A DNA stretch of 64,000 bases from Streptococcus sp. Marseille-Q5986 (GCF_946902915.1 NZ_CAMPPY010000001.1:558001-622000); one strand, 5' to 3'; shown: positions 18,067-26,811, counted from the first letter of the stretch. Notes: generated by a model not told the origin, from the sequence alone. Numbers and translations: made by a program.

Positions 18067-19385
18067 AACGAACAGGTTTATTTACAAAGATATTTATCTA
18101 CACCTTCTCGATTTTTAGTGTTCTGGTTATTTGCCTCCATTTAGCCATTTATTTTCTCTTTCCCTCGACTTATCTGAGCCATCGTCAGGAAACCATTGGC
18201 CAGAAAGCGACAGCTATTGCCCAGTCCCTAGAGGGAAAGGATAGACAGAGCATTGAGCAAGTCTTAGACTTGTATTCCCAGACCAGTGAGATCAAGGGAA
18301 CTGTCAAGGGAGAGATGACCGAGGACAAGTTAGAAGTCAAGGACAGTCTTCCTCTGGACACGGACCGCCAGACCACCTCCCTCTTTATCGAGGAGCGTGA
18401 GGTGAAAACGCAAGATGGAAGTACCATGACTCTCCAATTTTTAGCTTCCATGGATTTACAAAAGGAAGCAGAGCAAATCAGTCTCCAGTTTCTTCCCTAT
18501 ACCTTGCTGGCCTCCTTTCTGATTTCCCTCTTGGTGGCCTACATCTACGCTCGGACTATTGTTGCACCGATTTTGGAAATCAAGCGGGTGACCCGTCGTA
18601 TGATGGATTTGGATGCCCAAGTACGTTTGCGCGTGGATTCTAAGGATGAGATTGGTGATCTCAAGGAACAAATCAATAGCCTCTACCAGCACCTTTTGAC
18701 TGTTATTGCGGACTTGCATGAGAAGAATGAAGCCATTCTCCAGCTTGAGAAGATGAAGGTCGAATTTCTACGAGGGGCTTCTCATGAACTGAAAACACCA
18801 CTGGCCAGTTTGAAAATCCTGATTGAAAACATGAAAGAGAATATCGGTCGCTATAAGGATAGAGACCACTATCTGGGAGTTGCCTTGGGGATTGTGGATG
18901 AACTCAATCACCATGTTCTGCAGATACTTTCTCTCTCTTCTGTGCAGGAATTACGAGATGATAGGGAAACAATTGACCTCCTCCAGATCACGCAAAGTCT
19001 AGTCAAGGATTATGCCTTGCTAGCAAAGGAAAGAGAACTCCAGATTGAAAATAGTTTGAATCATCAGCAGGCCTATCTAAATCCATCAGTTATGAAACTG
19101 ATTCTATCTAATCTCATCAGCAATGCCATCAAGCACTCTGTTCCAGGTGGATTGGTTCGAATTGGAGAAAGAGAAGGGGAATTCTTTATTGAGAATAGCT
19201 GTAGCCCAGAAGAACAAGAAAAACTGGCCCAGTCTTTTTCTGACAATGCTAGTCGCAAGGCCAAGGGTTCGGGAATGGGTCTCTTTGTGGTCAAAAGTTT
19301 ATTAGAACATGAAAAATTACCCTATCATTTCGATATGCAGGAGAATCGTTTAACCTTCTTTATAGCTTTTCCAAAAGTAGACTAA
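18063..19385 (+). CDS. vncS: Sensor histidine kinase VncS
   Basis: 440 residues: helices at about 10-32 and 145-165 flank a 110-residue extracellular sensor; HAMP (about 165-218), HisKA with phospho-acceptor His241 (GASHELKTPL), and HATPase with N-box NLISNAIKHS and G-box GSGMGLFVVKSLL. Complete. Its supposed ligand gene pep27 is not visible in this locus. Confidence 0.92.
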   Translation: MKRTGLFTKIFIYTFSIFSVLVICLHLAIYFLFPSTYLSHRQETIGQKATAIAQSLEGKDRQSIEQVLDLYSQTSEIKGTVKGEMTEDKLEVKDSLPLDTDRQTTSLFIEEREVKTQDGSTMTLQFLASMDLQKEAEQISLQFLPYTLLASFLISLLVAYIYARTIVAPILEIKRVTRRMMDLDAQVRLRVDSKDEIGDLKEQINSLYQHLLTVIADLHEKNEAILQLEKMKVEFLRGASHELKTPLASLKILIENMKENIGRYKDRDHYLGVALGIVDELNHHVLQILSLSSVQELRDDRETIDLLQITQSLVKDYALLAKERELQIENSLNHQQAYLNPSVMKLILSNLISNAIKHSVPGGLVRIGEREGEFFIENSCSPEEQEKLAQSFSDNASRKAKGSGMGLFVVKSLLEHEKLPYHFDMQENRLTFFIAFPKVD

Positions 19386-19410
19386 GACTAGAGAGAAAGG
19401 GTTTACATAG

Positions 19411-19473
19411 ATGAAGCTAGAAGAAATTCAATCGAAACTGCGGGAAAAACTAGATTTTTTTGTCAAAAAGTGA
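19411..19473 (+). CDS. Possible 20-residue small ORF before fba
   Basis: ATG to TGA encodes MKLEEIQSKLREKLDFFVKK, a charged amphipathic helix. A GAGAGAAAGG lies 13 bases upstream, rather far. Its TGA is the start of the TGATAAAAT extended -10 thought to serve fba. Speculative; it may be chance. Confidence 0.2.
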   Translation: MKLEEIQSKLREKLDFFVKK

Positions 19474-19529
19474 TAAAATGAACAATGTAAATGGGATGAC
19501 CCATAAAAATATACAGGAGGCCTGACAAA

Positions 19530-20411
19530 ATGGCAATCGTTTCAGCAGAAAAATTTGTCCAAGCAGCTCGTGACAACGGTTATGCAGTTGGTGGATTTAA
19601 CACAAACAACCTTGAGTGGACTCAAGCTATCTTGCGCGCAGCAGAAGCTAAAAAAGCTCCAGTTTTGATCCAAACTTCAATGGGTGCTGCTAAATACATG
19701 GGTGGTTACAAAGTTGCTCGCAACTTGATCGCTAACCTTGTTGAATCAATGGGTATTACTGTACCAGTAGCTATCCACCTTGACCACGGTCACTACGAAG
19801 ATGCACTTGAGTGTATCGAAGTTGGTTACACTTCAATCATGTTTGACGGTTCACACCTTCCAGTTGAAGAAAACCTTAAATTGGCTAAAGAAGTTGTTGA
19901 AAAAGCGCACTCTAAAGGTATCTCAGTAGAAGCTGAAGTTGGTACTATCGGTGGTGAAGAAGACGGAATCATCGGTAAAGGTGAATTGGCTCCAATCGAA
20001 GACGCTAAAGCAATGATTGAAACTGGTATCGACTTCTTGGCAGCTGGTATCGGTAACATCCATGGTCCTTACCCAGCAAACTGGGAAGGTCTTGACCTTG
20101 ACCACTTGCAAAAATTGACTGAAGCTCTTCCAGGATTCCCAATCGTATTGCACGGTGGTTCAGGTATTCCTGATGAGCAAATCCAAGCAGCTATCAAACT
20201 TGGTGTTGCGAAAGTTAACGTTAACACAGAATGCCAAATCGCATTCGCTAACGCAACTCGTAAATTTGCTCGTGACTACGAAGCAAATGAAGCAGAATAC
20301 GACAAGAAAAAACTCTTTGACCCACGTAAATTCTTGGCTGACGGTGTAAAAGCTATCCAAGCATCAGTTGAAGAACGTATCGATGTATTCGGTTCAGAAG
20401 GTAGAGCTTAA
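19530..20411 (+). CDS. fba: Fructose-bisphosphate aldolase, class II
   Basis: 293 residues, zinc-dependent class II aldolase of glycolysis. Zn and substrate motifs: HLDHGHYEDALECI, EVGTIGGEEDG, GNIHGPY, LHGGSGIP, and NVNTECQIAF. Strongly biased codon use (highly expressed), AGGAGG ribosome site. Its terminator is the insertion point of the group II intron. Confidence 0.97.
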   Translation: MAIVSAEKFVQAARDNGYAVGGFNTNNLEWTQAILRAAEAKKAPVLIQTSMGAAKYMGGYKVARNLIANLVESMGITVPVAIHLDHGHYEDALECIEVGYTSIMFDGSHLPVEENLKLAKEVVEKAHSKGISVEAEVGTIGGEEDGIIGKGELAPIEDAKAMIETGIDFLAAGIGNIHGPYPANWEGLDLDHLQKLTEALPGFPIVLHGGSGIPDEQIQAAIKLGVAKVNVNTECQIAFANATRKFARDYEANEAEYDKKKLFDPRKFLADGVKAIQASVEERIDVFGSEGRA

Positions 20412-20433
20412 TTTAGTTTTGACCAATAAAATG

Positions 20434-20462
20434 AGACTTGTCCAGTGGGCAGGTCTTTTTTT
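20434..20462 (+). terminator. fba terminator and intron target
   Basis: GACTTGTCC / GGGCAGGTC 9-bp stem (with G-U pairs), loop AGT, then T7 ending at 20462. The intron begins at the next base. Confidence 0.9.
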
Positions 20463-20782
20463 GAGTACGACTTATCCCGTGAGGTCTCATGAGCGCTGAA
20501 AGCGTAGTAACAACGAATCATGAGAAGTCAGTCGAGCCCATAGTAGTGAAGAAACCTCTATAATAGAGGTAGAGTGAAGGGGAGAATACTCAAACAGTTT
20601 GGGGAGAGACTGTTTGAGGTCTGTCGCTAGAGAGAGAAAACGACAGATCGAAGTAATCCTACTTCACTTGCGTCTGTAAAACGAACGGTCTGATAGAACT
20701 GGACTCTATCACGTATTGACTAGATGAAGGTTCACCAATATAAGATGTCCCTCAGGCACCAACACAAGAAAGGAATACGCAC

Positions 20783-22041
20783 ATGTCAAAATTGCTAGAT
20801 AAGATATTATCATGCGAAAATATGCTGGAAGCCTACCATCAAGTAAAATCCAATAAAGGCTCAGCTGGGATTGATGGAATGACTATCGAAGAGATGGATA
20901 ATTATCTCAAACAAAACTGGCGCCTGACTAAGGAACTGATAAAACAGAGAAAATATAAGCCTCAACCAGTTCTCAGAGTTGAGATTCCTAAACCAAACGG
21001 AGGCATCCGTCAACTAGGAATTCCAACAGCTATGGATAGAATGATTCAACAGGCCATTGTCCAAGTCATTAGCCCCATTTGTGAACCCCCTTTCTCAGAT
21101 GCGAGTTATGGTTTCAGACCAAATAGGTCATGTGAAAAAGCCATCATAAAGCTCTTAGAGTACTTAAATGACGGCTATGAGTGGATATAGACCTAGAGAA
21201 ATTTTTCGATACGGTTCCTCAAGATAGATTGATGTCCTTAGTACATAACATTATCGAAGACGGAGATACGGAATCCTTGATTCGTAAGTATCTTCATTCA
21301 GGTGTTATCATTAAAGGTCAGCGTCATAAAACGCTAGTTGGCACGCCACAGGGAGGAAATTTATCTCCTCTCTTATCCAATATCATGCTGAATGAATTGG
21401 ACAAGGAATTAGAAAAGAGGGGACTTCGATTTGTGCGCTACGCAGATGATTGTGTGATTACGGTCGGAAGCGAGGCCTCCGCTAAGCGTGTGATGTATTC
21501 AGTCAGTCGTTTTATTGAGAAACGGCTAGGTTTGAAAGTAAACATGACCAAGACTAAGATTACTAGACCAAGAGAGTTGAAATATCTAGGTTTTGGGTTC
21601 TGGAAATCATCAGATGATTGGAAAAGTCGTCCACATCAAGATAGTGTTCGGAGATTTAAGCTTAAATTGAAGAAACTAACACAGAGGAAATGGAGTATAG
21701 ACCTAACAAGACGTATTGAGCAACTGAATTTGTCCATTCGAGGATGGATAAACTATTTCTCATTGAGAAATATGAAAAGTATAGTCACTAGCATAGATGA
21801 ACGCTTGCGTACTCGCCTACTAGTGATTATTTAGAAGCAATGGAAGAAGAAATCTAGACGATTGTGGGGATTGCTTAAGTTAGGAGTTCCTAAATGGATA
21901 GCAGATAAGGTATCTGGCTGGGGCGACCACTATCAATTAGTAGCTCAGAAGTCGGTACTTAAGCGTGCTATATCAAAACCAGTCCTTGAAAAACGTGGAC
22001 TGGTTCGTGTTTGGATTATTACCTTGAACGACATGCGTTAA
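20783..22041 (+). pseudogene. ltrA: Group II intron reverse transcriptase/maturase, broken
   Basis: Three pieces of one class C-type RT. Piece 1 (20783-21190) has RT0-RT2 (GAGIDGM-like start, IPKPNGGIRQLGIPTAMDR, SYGFRPNRS) and ends at YEWI. Piece 2 (21181-21834) has DIDLEKFFD, GTPQGGNLSPLLSNIML and the catalytic YADD (VRYADDCVI). Piece 3 (21835-22041) is the thumb/maturase end after an in-frame TAG, probably from TGG (RLLVII-stop-KQWK). The 1-2 break fits loss of one copy of a GTGGATA tandem repeat. No endonuclease domain, as usual for this class. Not functional as it stands. Confidence 0.88.
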
Positions 22042-22050
22042 AAGTTAGTT

Positions 22051-22084
22051 GAACCGCCGTATGCCGAACGGCACGTACGGTGGT
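22051..22084 (+). ncRNA. Group II intron domain V
   Basis: 34-base hairpin from GAACCGCCGTATGCC through CGAACGG to CACGTACGGTGGT: nearly complete base pairing with a bulge and a tetraloop-like apex, as in the catalytic domain V. It looks intact although the RT is broken. Confidence 0.8.
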
Positions 22085-22101
22085 GTGAGAGGGGCTAGAG
22101 A

Positions 22102-23913
22102 TTATCCCCTACTCGATTGACCAGCGTAATATTTTTGGATACCTTTTACGATGCCTGCGACCAGTTTATCTTGGTAGTGGCCATCTCTGATTTGTTGGTT
22201 TTCGGAGAAATTATCCATATAACCAAGTTCTAGGAGAACGGCTGGTTTGGCTGTTTCTCGTAGTACGGCATAGCTGCTCTCCAACAGACCAGCATCCTTA
22301 GCTCCTGTTTCTGCTAGAAGAGAGGAGTGGATGGCAGCGGCGAGGCGTTTGCTTTCACTCATACGATCAGGGTGATTGTGCCAGTATTTATTAATCTTAC
22401 TTGGATAATCAGGTTCATCGCTATAGGAGTAGGTTTGAATACCGCTCGCTTTTGAGTATGCGCTACCAGTTGCATTGAAGTGAATACTGATAAAGATGTC
22501 AGAGTTGGTTTTATTAACCATACGAGAACGTTCGGTAACAAAGTCAACGTCAATATCGCTATCACGAGAGGTGAGAACCTTGTAGCCCAGTTCCTCTAAC
22601 TTAGCACGAAGTTTACGGTAAATCTGCATGTTGAGATCTTTTTCAGCGACATTGTAGTAAAAGGCACCCGAATCTCGACCACCATGCCCAGGATCTAGGA
22701 AGATGGTATTGCTGTATTGACCTTTTGTAAATCCACCTTCAGTTGAAAGTTCAGAAATCCATTGGCCGTATTTTTGGAATAAGTGTTCCTTGCCGTCTAT
22801 CTTGTAAGTTCCTGAAACATAATGTCCACTATCATCTAAGTAGTAATAGGCTTTGTAAGAGTTGTCGTAAATCCACTCATTCTTGGCCATATAGCCACCA
22901 GACTTGAGATAGTAAGATCCAATCCATTCACGAGCTGCATAGGTTCCATTCGCTTTTAGATAGAACCAACTGTTGTAGGCCTTGTCAAAGATCCACTCTT
23001 TTTCTGCCATGGCTCCACTAGATTTAAGATAGTAGCTTCCTTTCCATTTATTGGAAAGCATGACTCCATTTTGTTCAAAGGCATACCAAGTTCCTTTTAT
23101 TTTCTCCCACTTATCTTGGCTGTATTTCCCATATTCATTAGCATAATACCAATTTTCATTGATTCTCACCCAAGAGTTTTCCGCCATGGCCCCGCTACTG
23201 CCGAGCAGGTAAGCACCAACGGTCGTTTTGCTGAGCATCACGCCGTTTTTGTCAAAATAATACCATGAACCGTTGACTTTCTCCCATTTGTCTTGTGAGA
23301 TTCTGCCAGATGGTGTGACATAATACCAATTTTGGTCAATCTTCACCCAGCCATTCTCAGCCATAGCCCCACTTTTGGTAAGGAGATAACCATCAACGAT
23401 AGTCTGACTGAGCATGACACCATCTTTGTCAAAGTAGTACCAAACTCCTCCGATTTTTTTCCATGTTTGTTGGATGATTTTTCCAGCCTCACTGGCATAG
23501 TACCATTTACCCTCAAGAGCTACCCAGCCATTTTCTATCATGGCCCCGTCTTTACTGAGAATATAGCCATCAAAGATGGTATCACTGAGTCTGTTCCCAT
23601 CGTTGTCAAAATAGTACCACTTATCTTGAATTTTTTTCCATTTGAGGACAGGTTGATTGTTTTCATAGAAACGCCAGTGTTTGTTTTCCTCCTGCCATCC
23701 TTCTCTTTTAGGGGTTTCTTCTTTTACCTTGTCTTTTGGAAGTGTTGTAGTCTCTTCTTCATTTTTAATTGAAAGATCTTTCTTATCTTCCTCAGAGTTG
23801 CTTTGTTCGGTGGTAGCAGGAGGATTAGCATTATTTTCTTCCGCATAGATAGGTGCCTGTGCCAATCCTGCTATTGAAAGGACAACAGCACTTGCCAATA
23901 TAAACTTTTTCAA
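22102..23913 (-). CDS. Choline-binding N-acetylmuramoyl-L-alanine amidase (Amidase_3)
   Basis: Secreted cell-wall amidase, 603 residues from the TTG at 23913 (GGAGAG five bases upstream); a longer frame to 23973 lacks a ribosome site. Signal peptide ends near IYA|EEN. A Lys/Glu/Thr-rich linker leads to about a dozen choline-binding repeats (GWxxxxxxWYYxxxxG pattern) and then a zinc amidase: DPGHGGRDSG (His), AEKDLN (Glu), SIHFNA (His), LLELGYM (catalytic Glu). It cuts the MurNAc-L-Ala bond while anchored to phosphocholine on teichoic acid. The last residues (SSRG) are encoded by intron sequence. Different from LytA, which is Amidase_2. Confidence 0.88.
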   Translation of the reverse strand: MKKFILASAVVLSIAGLAQAPIYAEENNANPPATTEQSNSEEDKKDLSIKNEEETTTLPKDKVKEETPKREGWQEENKHWRFYENNQPVLKWKKIQDKWYYFDNDGNRLSDTIFDGYILSKDGAMIENGWVALEGKWYYASEAGKIIQQTWKKIGGVWYYFDKDGVMLSQTIVDGYLLTKSGAMAENGWVKIDQNWYYVTPSGRISQDKWEKVNGSWYYFDKNGVMLSKTTVGAYLLGSSGAMAENSWVRINENWYYANEYGKYSQDKWEKIKGTWYAFEQNGVMLSNKWKGSYYLKSSGAMAEKEWIFDKAYNSWFYLKANGTYAAREWIGSYYLKSGGYMAKNEWIYDNSYKAYYYLDDSGHYVSGTYKIDGKEHLFQKYGQWISELSTEGGFTKGQYSNTIFLDPGHGGRDSGAFYYNVAEKDLNMQIYRKLRAKLEELGYKVLTSRDSDIDVDFVTERSRMVNKTNSDIFISIHFNATGSAYSKASGIQTYSYSDEPDYPSKINKYWHNHPDRMSESKRLAAAIHSSLLAETGAKDAGLLESSYAVLRETAKPAVLLELGYMDNFSENQQIRDGHYQDKLVAGIVKGIQKYYAGQSSRG

Positions 23914-23944
23914 CGATACTCTCCAATCATTTTTTCTAAGAAAT

Positions 23945-23973
23945 ATTATAAAATATACCTGATAGTTTTTCAA
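23945..23973 (-). promoter_or_regulatory. Promoter of the choline-binding amidase
   Basis: Minus strand TTGAAA (23973-23968), 17 bases, TATAAT (23950-23945). It starts within a few bases of the LysR stop codon, and GATAGTT-GAAA-AACTATC forms a hairpin across the -35. Confidence 0.75.
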
Positions 23974-23976
23974 CTA

Positions 23977-24885
23977 TCAACTATCAAATTGAACTTCTTC
24001 TAGTAAATATTCGATAAAGCGTTCGCCTATCTTAGACAGGCTGGTTTTTTCATGCTGGATATAGACTAGTTCAATCGGATCGTCAATGTCCAGTGGGATA
24101 GAAACGATATTGTCTCCATTGAGGTTACTGTTCAAAATTCCTGTTGCGATCGTGTATCCGTCCAAACCAATCAAGAGATTGAAGAGAGTGGCACGGTCAC
24201 TGACTACAATGGATTTCTTGTGGTGCTCTTGTGAAAGAATCTCCTCTGAAAAGTAGAAGGAGTTGTGCGTCCCCTGGTCATAACTCAGATAAGGGAAGTC
24301 TTCCAAATCAACCAGTTTGACCTTGTCTTTTTTAGCTAGAGGGTTGGTCTTGCTAACAAAGATATGGGGTTGAGCGGTAAAGAGGTGGTGCGCTAGCAGG
24401 TGATTGTCATCTAGCATTTTCGTTAAAACATCGCGGTTGTAGCTATTTAAAAATAGGACACCGACCTCGCTACGGAAGTTCTTGACGTCATCGATAATCT
24501 CCCAAGTCCGAGTTTCACGAAGGAAGAGTTCGTATTTTTCCATATCACTTTTCTTTAGCAAGGAGACAAAGGCATTGACTACAAAAGCATAGTGCTGAGA
24601 GGAGACGCTGAAAAGTTCGCGGTGGGCGACAGGATTTTTATAGCGTTCCTCCAGAAGCTGGGTCTGCTCGACAACCTGACGAGCGTAGGAGAGAAACTCC
24701 ATACCATCACGGGTTAAGGTAATGCCCTTGGGATTGCGGATAAAGATTTCAATGCCCATTTCATTTTCCAAGTCTCGAACAGCATTAGAGAGACTGGGTT
24801 GGGTGATAAAGAGTTGCTTGGCTGCCTCATTCATAGAGCCAGTTTCGACGATTTTGATAATATAGTGTAGTTGTTGAATTCTCAT
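23977..24885 (-). CDS. LysR-family transcriptional regulator
   Basis: 302 residues from ATG 24885 (MRIQQLHYIIKIVETGS). Winged helix-turn-helix at about 1-60 (SMNEAAKQLFITQPSLSNAV), then a periplasmic-binding-like effector domain. Closest in character to streptococcal CpsY/CmbR/MetR regulators of sulfur amino acids and envelope traits, but the target cannot be assigned. An upstream in-frame ATG at 24921 lies before the -10 box and is rejected. The transcript is probably leaderless. Confidence 0.85.
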   Translation of the reverse strand: MRIQQLHYIIKIVETGSMNEAAKQLFITQPSLSNAVRDLENEMGIEIFIRNPKGITLTRDGMEFLSYARQVVEQTQLLEERYKNPVAHRELFSVSSQHYAFVVNAFVSLLKKSDMEKYELFLRETRTWEIIDDVKNFRSEVGVLFLNSYNRDVLTKMLDDNHLLAHHLFTAQPHIFVSKTNPLAKKDKVKLVDLEDFPYLSYDQGTHNSFYFSEEILSQEHHKKSIVVSDRATLFNLLIGLDGYTIATGILNSNLNGDNIVSIPLDIDDPIELVYIQHEKTSLSKIGERFIEYLLEEVQFDS

Positions 24886-24996
24886 GTTTTTATTGTACCA
24901 CACTTGCGGAAGAATGGGCAATGAAGACGAAGAAAATAGGGGGAAAGAGGCGGTCCAGTATTGAAAAAAAGTCTAAAATTTGTTAGAATGAAAGCT
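24886..24996. promoter_or_regulatory. Divergent leaderless promoters
   Basis: Minus strand: TTGCCC, 18 bases, TGG-TACAAT, then AAAAAC and the LysR ATG. Plus strand: TTGAAA (24961-24966), 17 bases, TGT-TAGAAT (24984-24989), then seven bases and ATG 24997. Neither gene has a Shine-Dalgarno sequence. Confidence 0.65.
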
Positions 24997-25221
24997 ATGA
25001 AAACATTCTATGATGTGCAGCAATTTCTCAAACAGTTTGGCATTATTGTTTACATGGGGAAGCGCTTGTATGATATTGAACTGATGAAGCTCGAACTCTC
25101 TCGGATCTACGATGCAGGTCTGATGGACAAGCTAGACTATCTAGAGGCGGAAGCTGTTCTTCGTAGAGAGCACAAGATAGAATTAGACTACATAGAGAAA
25201 AATGGAGATAAGAACTTATGA
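24997..25221 (+). CDS. YqgQ-like small protein (DUF910)
   Basis: 74 residues from ATG 24997 (MKTFYDVQQFLKQFG). Matches the compact helical YqgQ/DUF910 family of Firmicutes, thought to bind nucleic acid; function unknown. Earlier in-frame starts (24961, 24988) fall on the promoter itself. ATGA overlap with the rhodanese gene indicates coupling. Confidence 0.8.
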   Translation: MKTFYDVQQFLKQFGIIVYMGKRLYDIELMKLELSRIYDAGLMDKLDYLEAEAVLRREHKIELDYIEKNGDKNL

Positions 25222-25598
25222 CAATTTGGATTGTTTGGGGAATCGTATTGGCGATGGCGGCATGGATGGGGTATAACTACCTTCGTATTCGTCGTGCGGC
25301 TAAGATTGTGGATAATGCAGAATTTGAAGCCTTGATTCGGAAAGGGCAATTGATTGATGTCCGTGAACCAGCAGAATTTCACAGAAAACATATCCTCGGA
25401 GCTCGCAATATTCCTTCAAATCAGTTGAAGTCAAGCCTTGCAGCCCTTCGCAAGGATAAACCTGTCCTTCTCTACGAAAACCAACGCGGACAACGAGTGA
25501 CCAATGCAGCACTATATCTGAAAAAACAAGGTTTCTCTGAGATTTATATCCTTTCTTATGGGTTGGATTCTTGGAACGGGAAGGTCAAGACTAGCTAA
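25218..25598 (+). CDS. Membrane-anchored rhodanese-like protein lacking the catalytic Cys
   Basis: 126 residues: one N-terminal helix (about 3-22, IWIVWGIVLAMAAWMGY) and a single rhodanese domain (LIDVREPAEFHRKHILGARNIP). The active loop, normally Cys-x-x-G-x-R, reads ENQRGQR: the cysteine is absent. Probably a binding or scaffold rhodanese rather than a sulfurtransferase. Translationally coupled to the DUF910 gene. Confidence 0.85.
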   Translation: MTIWIVWGIVLAMAAWMGYNYLRIRRAAKIVDNAEFEALIRKGQLIDVREPAEFHRKHILGARNIPSNQLKSSLAALRKDKPVLLYENQRGQRVTNAALYLKKQGFSEIYILSYGLDSWNGKVKTS

Positions 25599-25684
25599 CA
25601 TTCTGTTAAAAACTGTCGAATGATAGATAAAGCTAGCATTTTATGGTGTCATCATTTATATTAATTTTAAGGAGATTTTGTAAT

Positions 25685-25926
25685 ATGAATTCACAACAAA
25701 AGAAAAAACCTTCACTTATTTTAGCTATCTTATCTATCGTCCTATCGTCCTTGGTTTGCTATCTCCAATAGTGGGTCTGATTTTGGGGATCATAGGATTG
25801 GTCTTGGCTTTTTCATACCAAAAAGAATCTGGACTAGATTATAAAACAGAAAAAATTCTCAATATCGTAGGACTTGTAGTTTCTGTTCTTAACTGGATTC
25901 TAGCAATCGCAATAGTTTTTAGATAA
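25685..25926 (+). pseudogene. Small DUF4190-like membrane protein, frameshifted
   Basis: Begins MNSQQKKKPSLILAILSIV and continues in another frame as GLLSPIVGLILGIIGLVLAF ... VLNWILAIAIVFR. The shift is explained by a tandem duplication of TATCGTCC (25735-25742 and 25743-25750). Removing one copy gives ...AILSIVLGLLSPIVG..., a two- to three-helix membrane protein of about 77 residues. AAGGAG ribosome site. Function unknown. Confidence 0.8.
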
Positions 25927-25933
25927 GCGAAAA

Positions 25934-25966
25934 AGAAAAAAGCTTTAAATTTAAAGCTTTTTTCTT
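25934..25966. terminator. Bidirectional terminator
   Basis: Near-perfect palindrome AAAAAGCTTTAAA/TTTAAAGCTTTTT between convergent genes, A/T-tracts on both sides. Confidence 0.85.
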
Positions 25967-26692
25967 TTATCCACTTTTCTCTAAATAGTTTTTAATGATT
26001 TCCAATTCCTCTGGATTCAAGGGACGGTATTGCCCTTCTGCAAGTTCTGAATCTAACGTAAAATCACCGAACTGAACTCGTTTGAGAGAGACCACCTTGA
26101 CACCAACTGAGAGAAACATCTTCTTGACCTGATGAAATTTGCCTTCTGAGATGGTGATGGATGCACGGCTCTCTGTTAGACTTGAGGACAGAATTTCGAG
26201 CTGAGCAGGTTTACAAGTGGTTCCGTCTAAAAAGACGATTCCTTCCTTAAACTGCTGGATATGTTCTGGTGTGAGCAGTCCGTTGACCACCACTTGATAG
26301 GATTTATTGACATGGTACTGGGGATGAAGGAGCTGGAAGCCAAGAGGTCCATTGTCTGTCAAAAGGAGCAGTCCTGTCGTATCGCGGTCTAGCCTGCCGA
26401 CAGCATAGAGCTGGTCAGACTGGAGTTTTGTTGGGAGTAGGTCCATGACGGTTGGAAGTTTCTTATCCTGACTGGCTGTCACCACTCCACCTGGTTTATG
26501 AAGCATGAGGTAGCTGTGCTTGTATCCTTGGATTTGCCGTCCTTGAAAGACTAATTTCTGCAATCCAGTGTCGACATTTTGAGTGAGGGAGTTGGCTGGA
26601 CAATTGTCCACTAGGATTTCTTTTTTCAGAAGTGCCTGTTTCATAGCCTTGCGACTGATCTTTTCTTGGGCTAATAATCTATTTAAACGCAT
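25967..26692 (-). CDS. rsuA: RsuA-family 16S rRNA pseudouridine synthase
   Basis: 241 residues. A short S4-like N-terminal RNA-binding region (MRLNRLLAQEKISRKAMKQA) is followed by the RsuA/RluB catalytic domain with GRLDRDTTGLLLLT (catalytic Asp), NKSYQV and EGKFHQVKKMF. Likely isomerises U516 of 16S rRNA; RluB-type activity is less likely given the divergent S4 part. Single gene, divergent from typA. Confidence 0.85.
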   Translation of the reverse strand: MRLNRLLAQEKISRKAMKQALLKKEILVDNCPANSLTQNVDTGLQKLVFQGRQIQGYKHSYLMLHKPGGVVTASQDKKLPTVMDLLPTKLQSDQLYAVGRLDRDTTGLLLLTDNGPLGFQLLHPQYHVNKSYQVVVNGLLTPEHIQQFKEGIVFLDGTTCKPAQLEILSSSLTESRASITISEGKFHQVKKMFLSVGVKVVSLKRVQFGDFTLDSELAEGQYRPLNPEELEIIKNYLEKSG

Positions 26693-26802
26693 ACTCTACC
26701 TATCTTATCATAAGTCGCCTTCTTTGAAAAGGCTGAACGTGAAAAGAAAAGCGGAGTGAAAACACTTACACTTGCTTGAATTATGTTATTTACTTGAAAT
26801 TA

Positions 26803-26811
26803 TGGTATAAT
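26803..26811 (+). promoter_or_regulatory. typA extended -10
   Basis: TGGTATAAT with poor -35, 40 bases before the typA ATG; ribosome site AGAGGAAA. Confidence 0.7.

Larger units (their letters stand above)
20463..22117 (+). mobile_element. Group II intron (class C type), degenerate
   Basis: About 1.65 kb. The 5' end is around GAGTACGACTTATCCC, directly behind the fba terminator hairpin and T-run, the hallmark target of bacterial class C introns. A structured 5' ribozyme part (20463-20782) precedes the reverse transcriptase. Domain V is at 22051-22084 and a domain VI-like GGGG/CCCC stem follows. The 3' boundary is near CTACTCGAT (about 22117), uncertain by a few bases. It abuts the 3' end of the convergent amidase gene. 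Confidence 0.85.

Noticed and set aside
23914..23973. Longer N-terminus for the choline-binding amidase (ATG at 23973)
   Set aside because: It would place 20 residues before a normal signal peptide, starts beyond the predicted promoter, and lacks a ribosome site.
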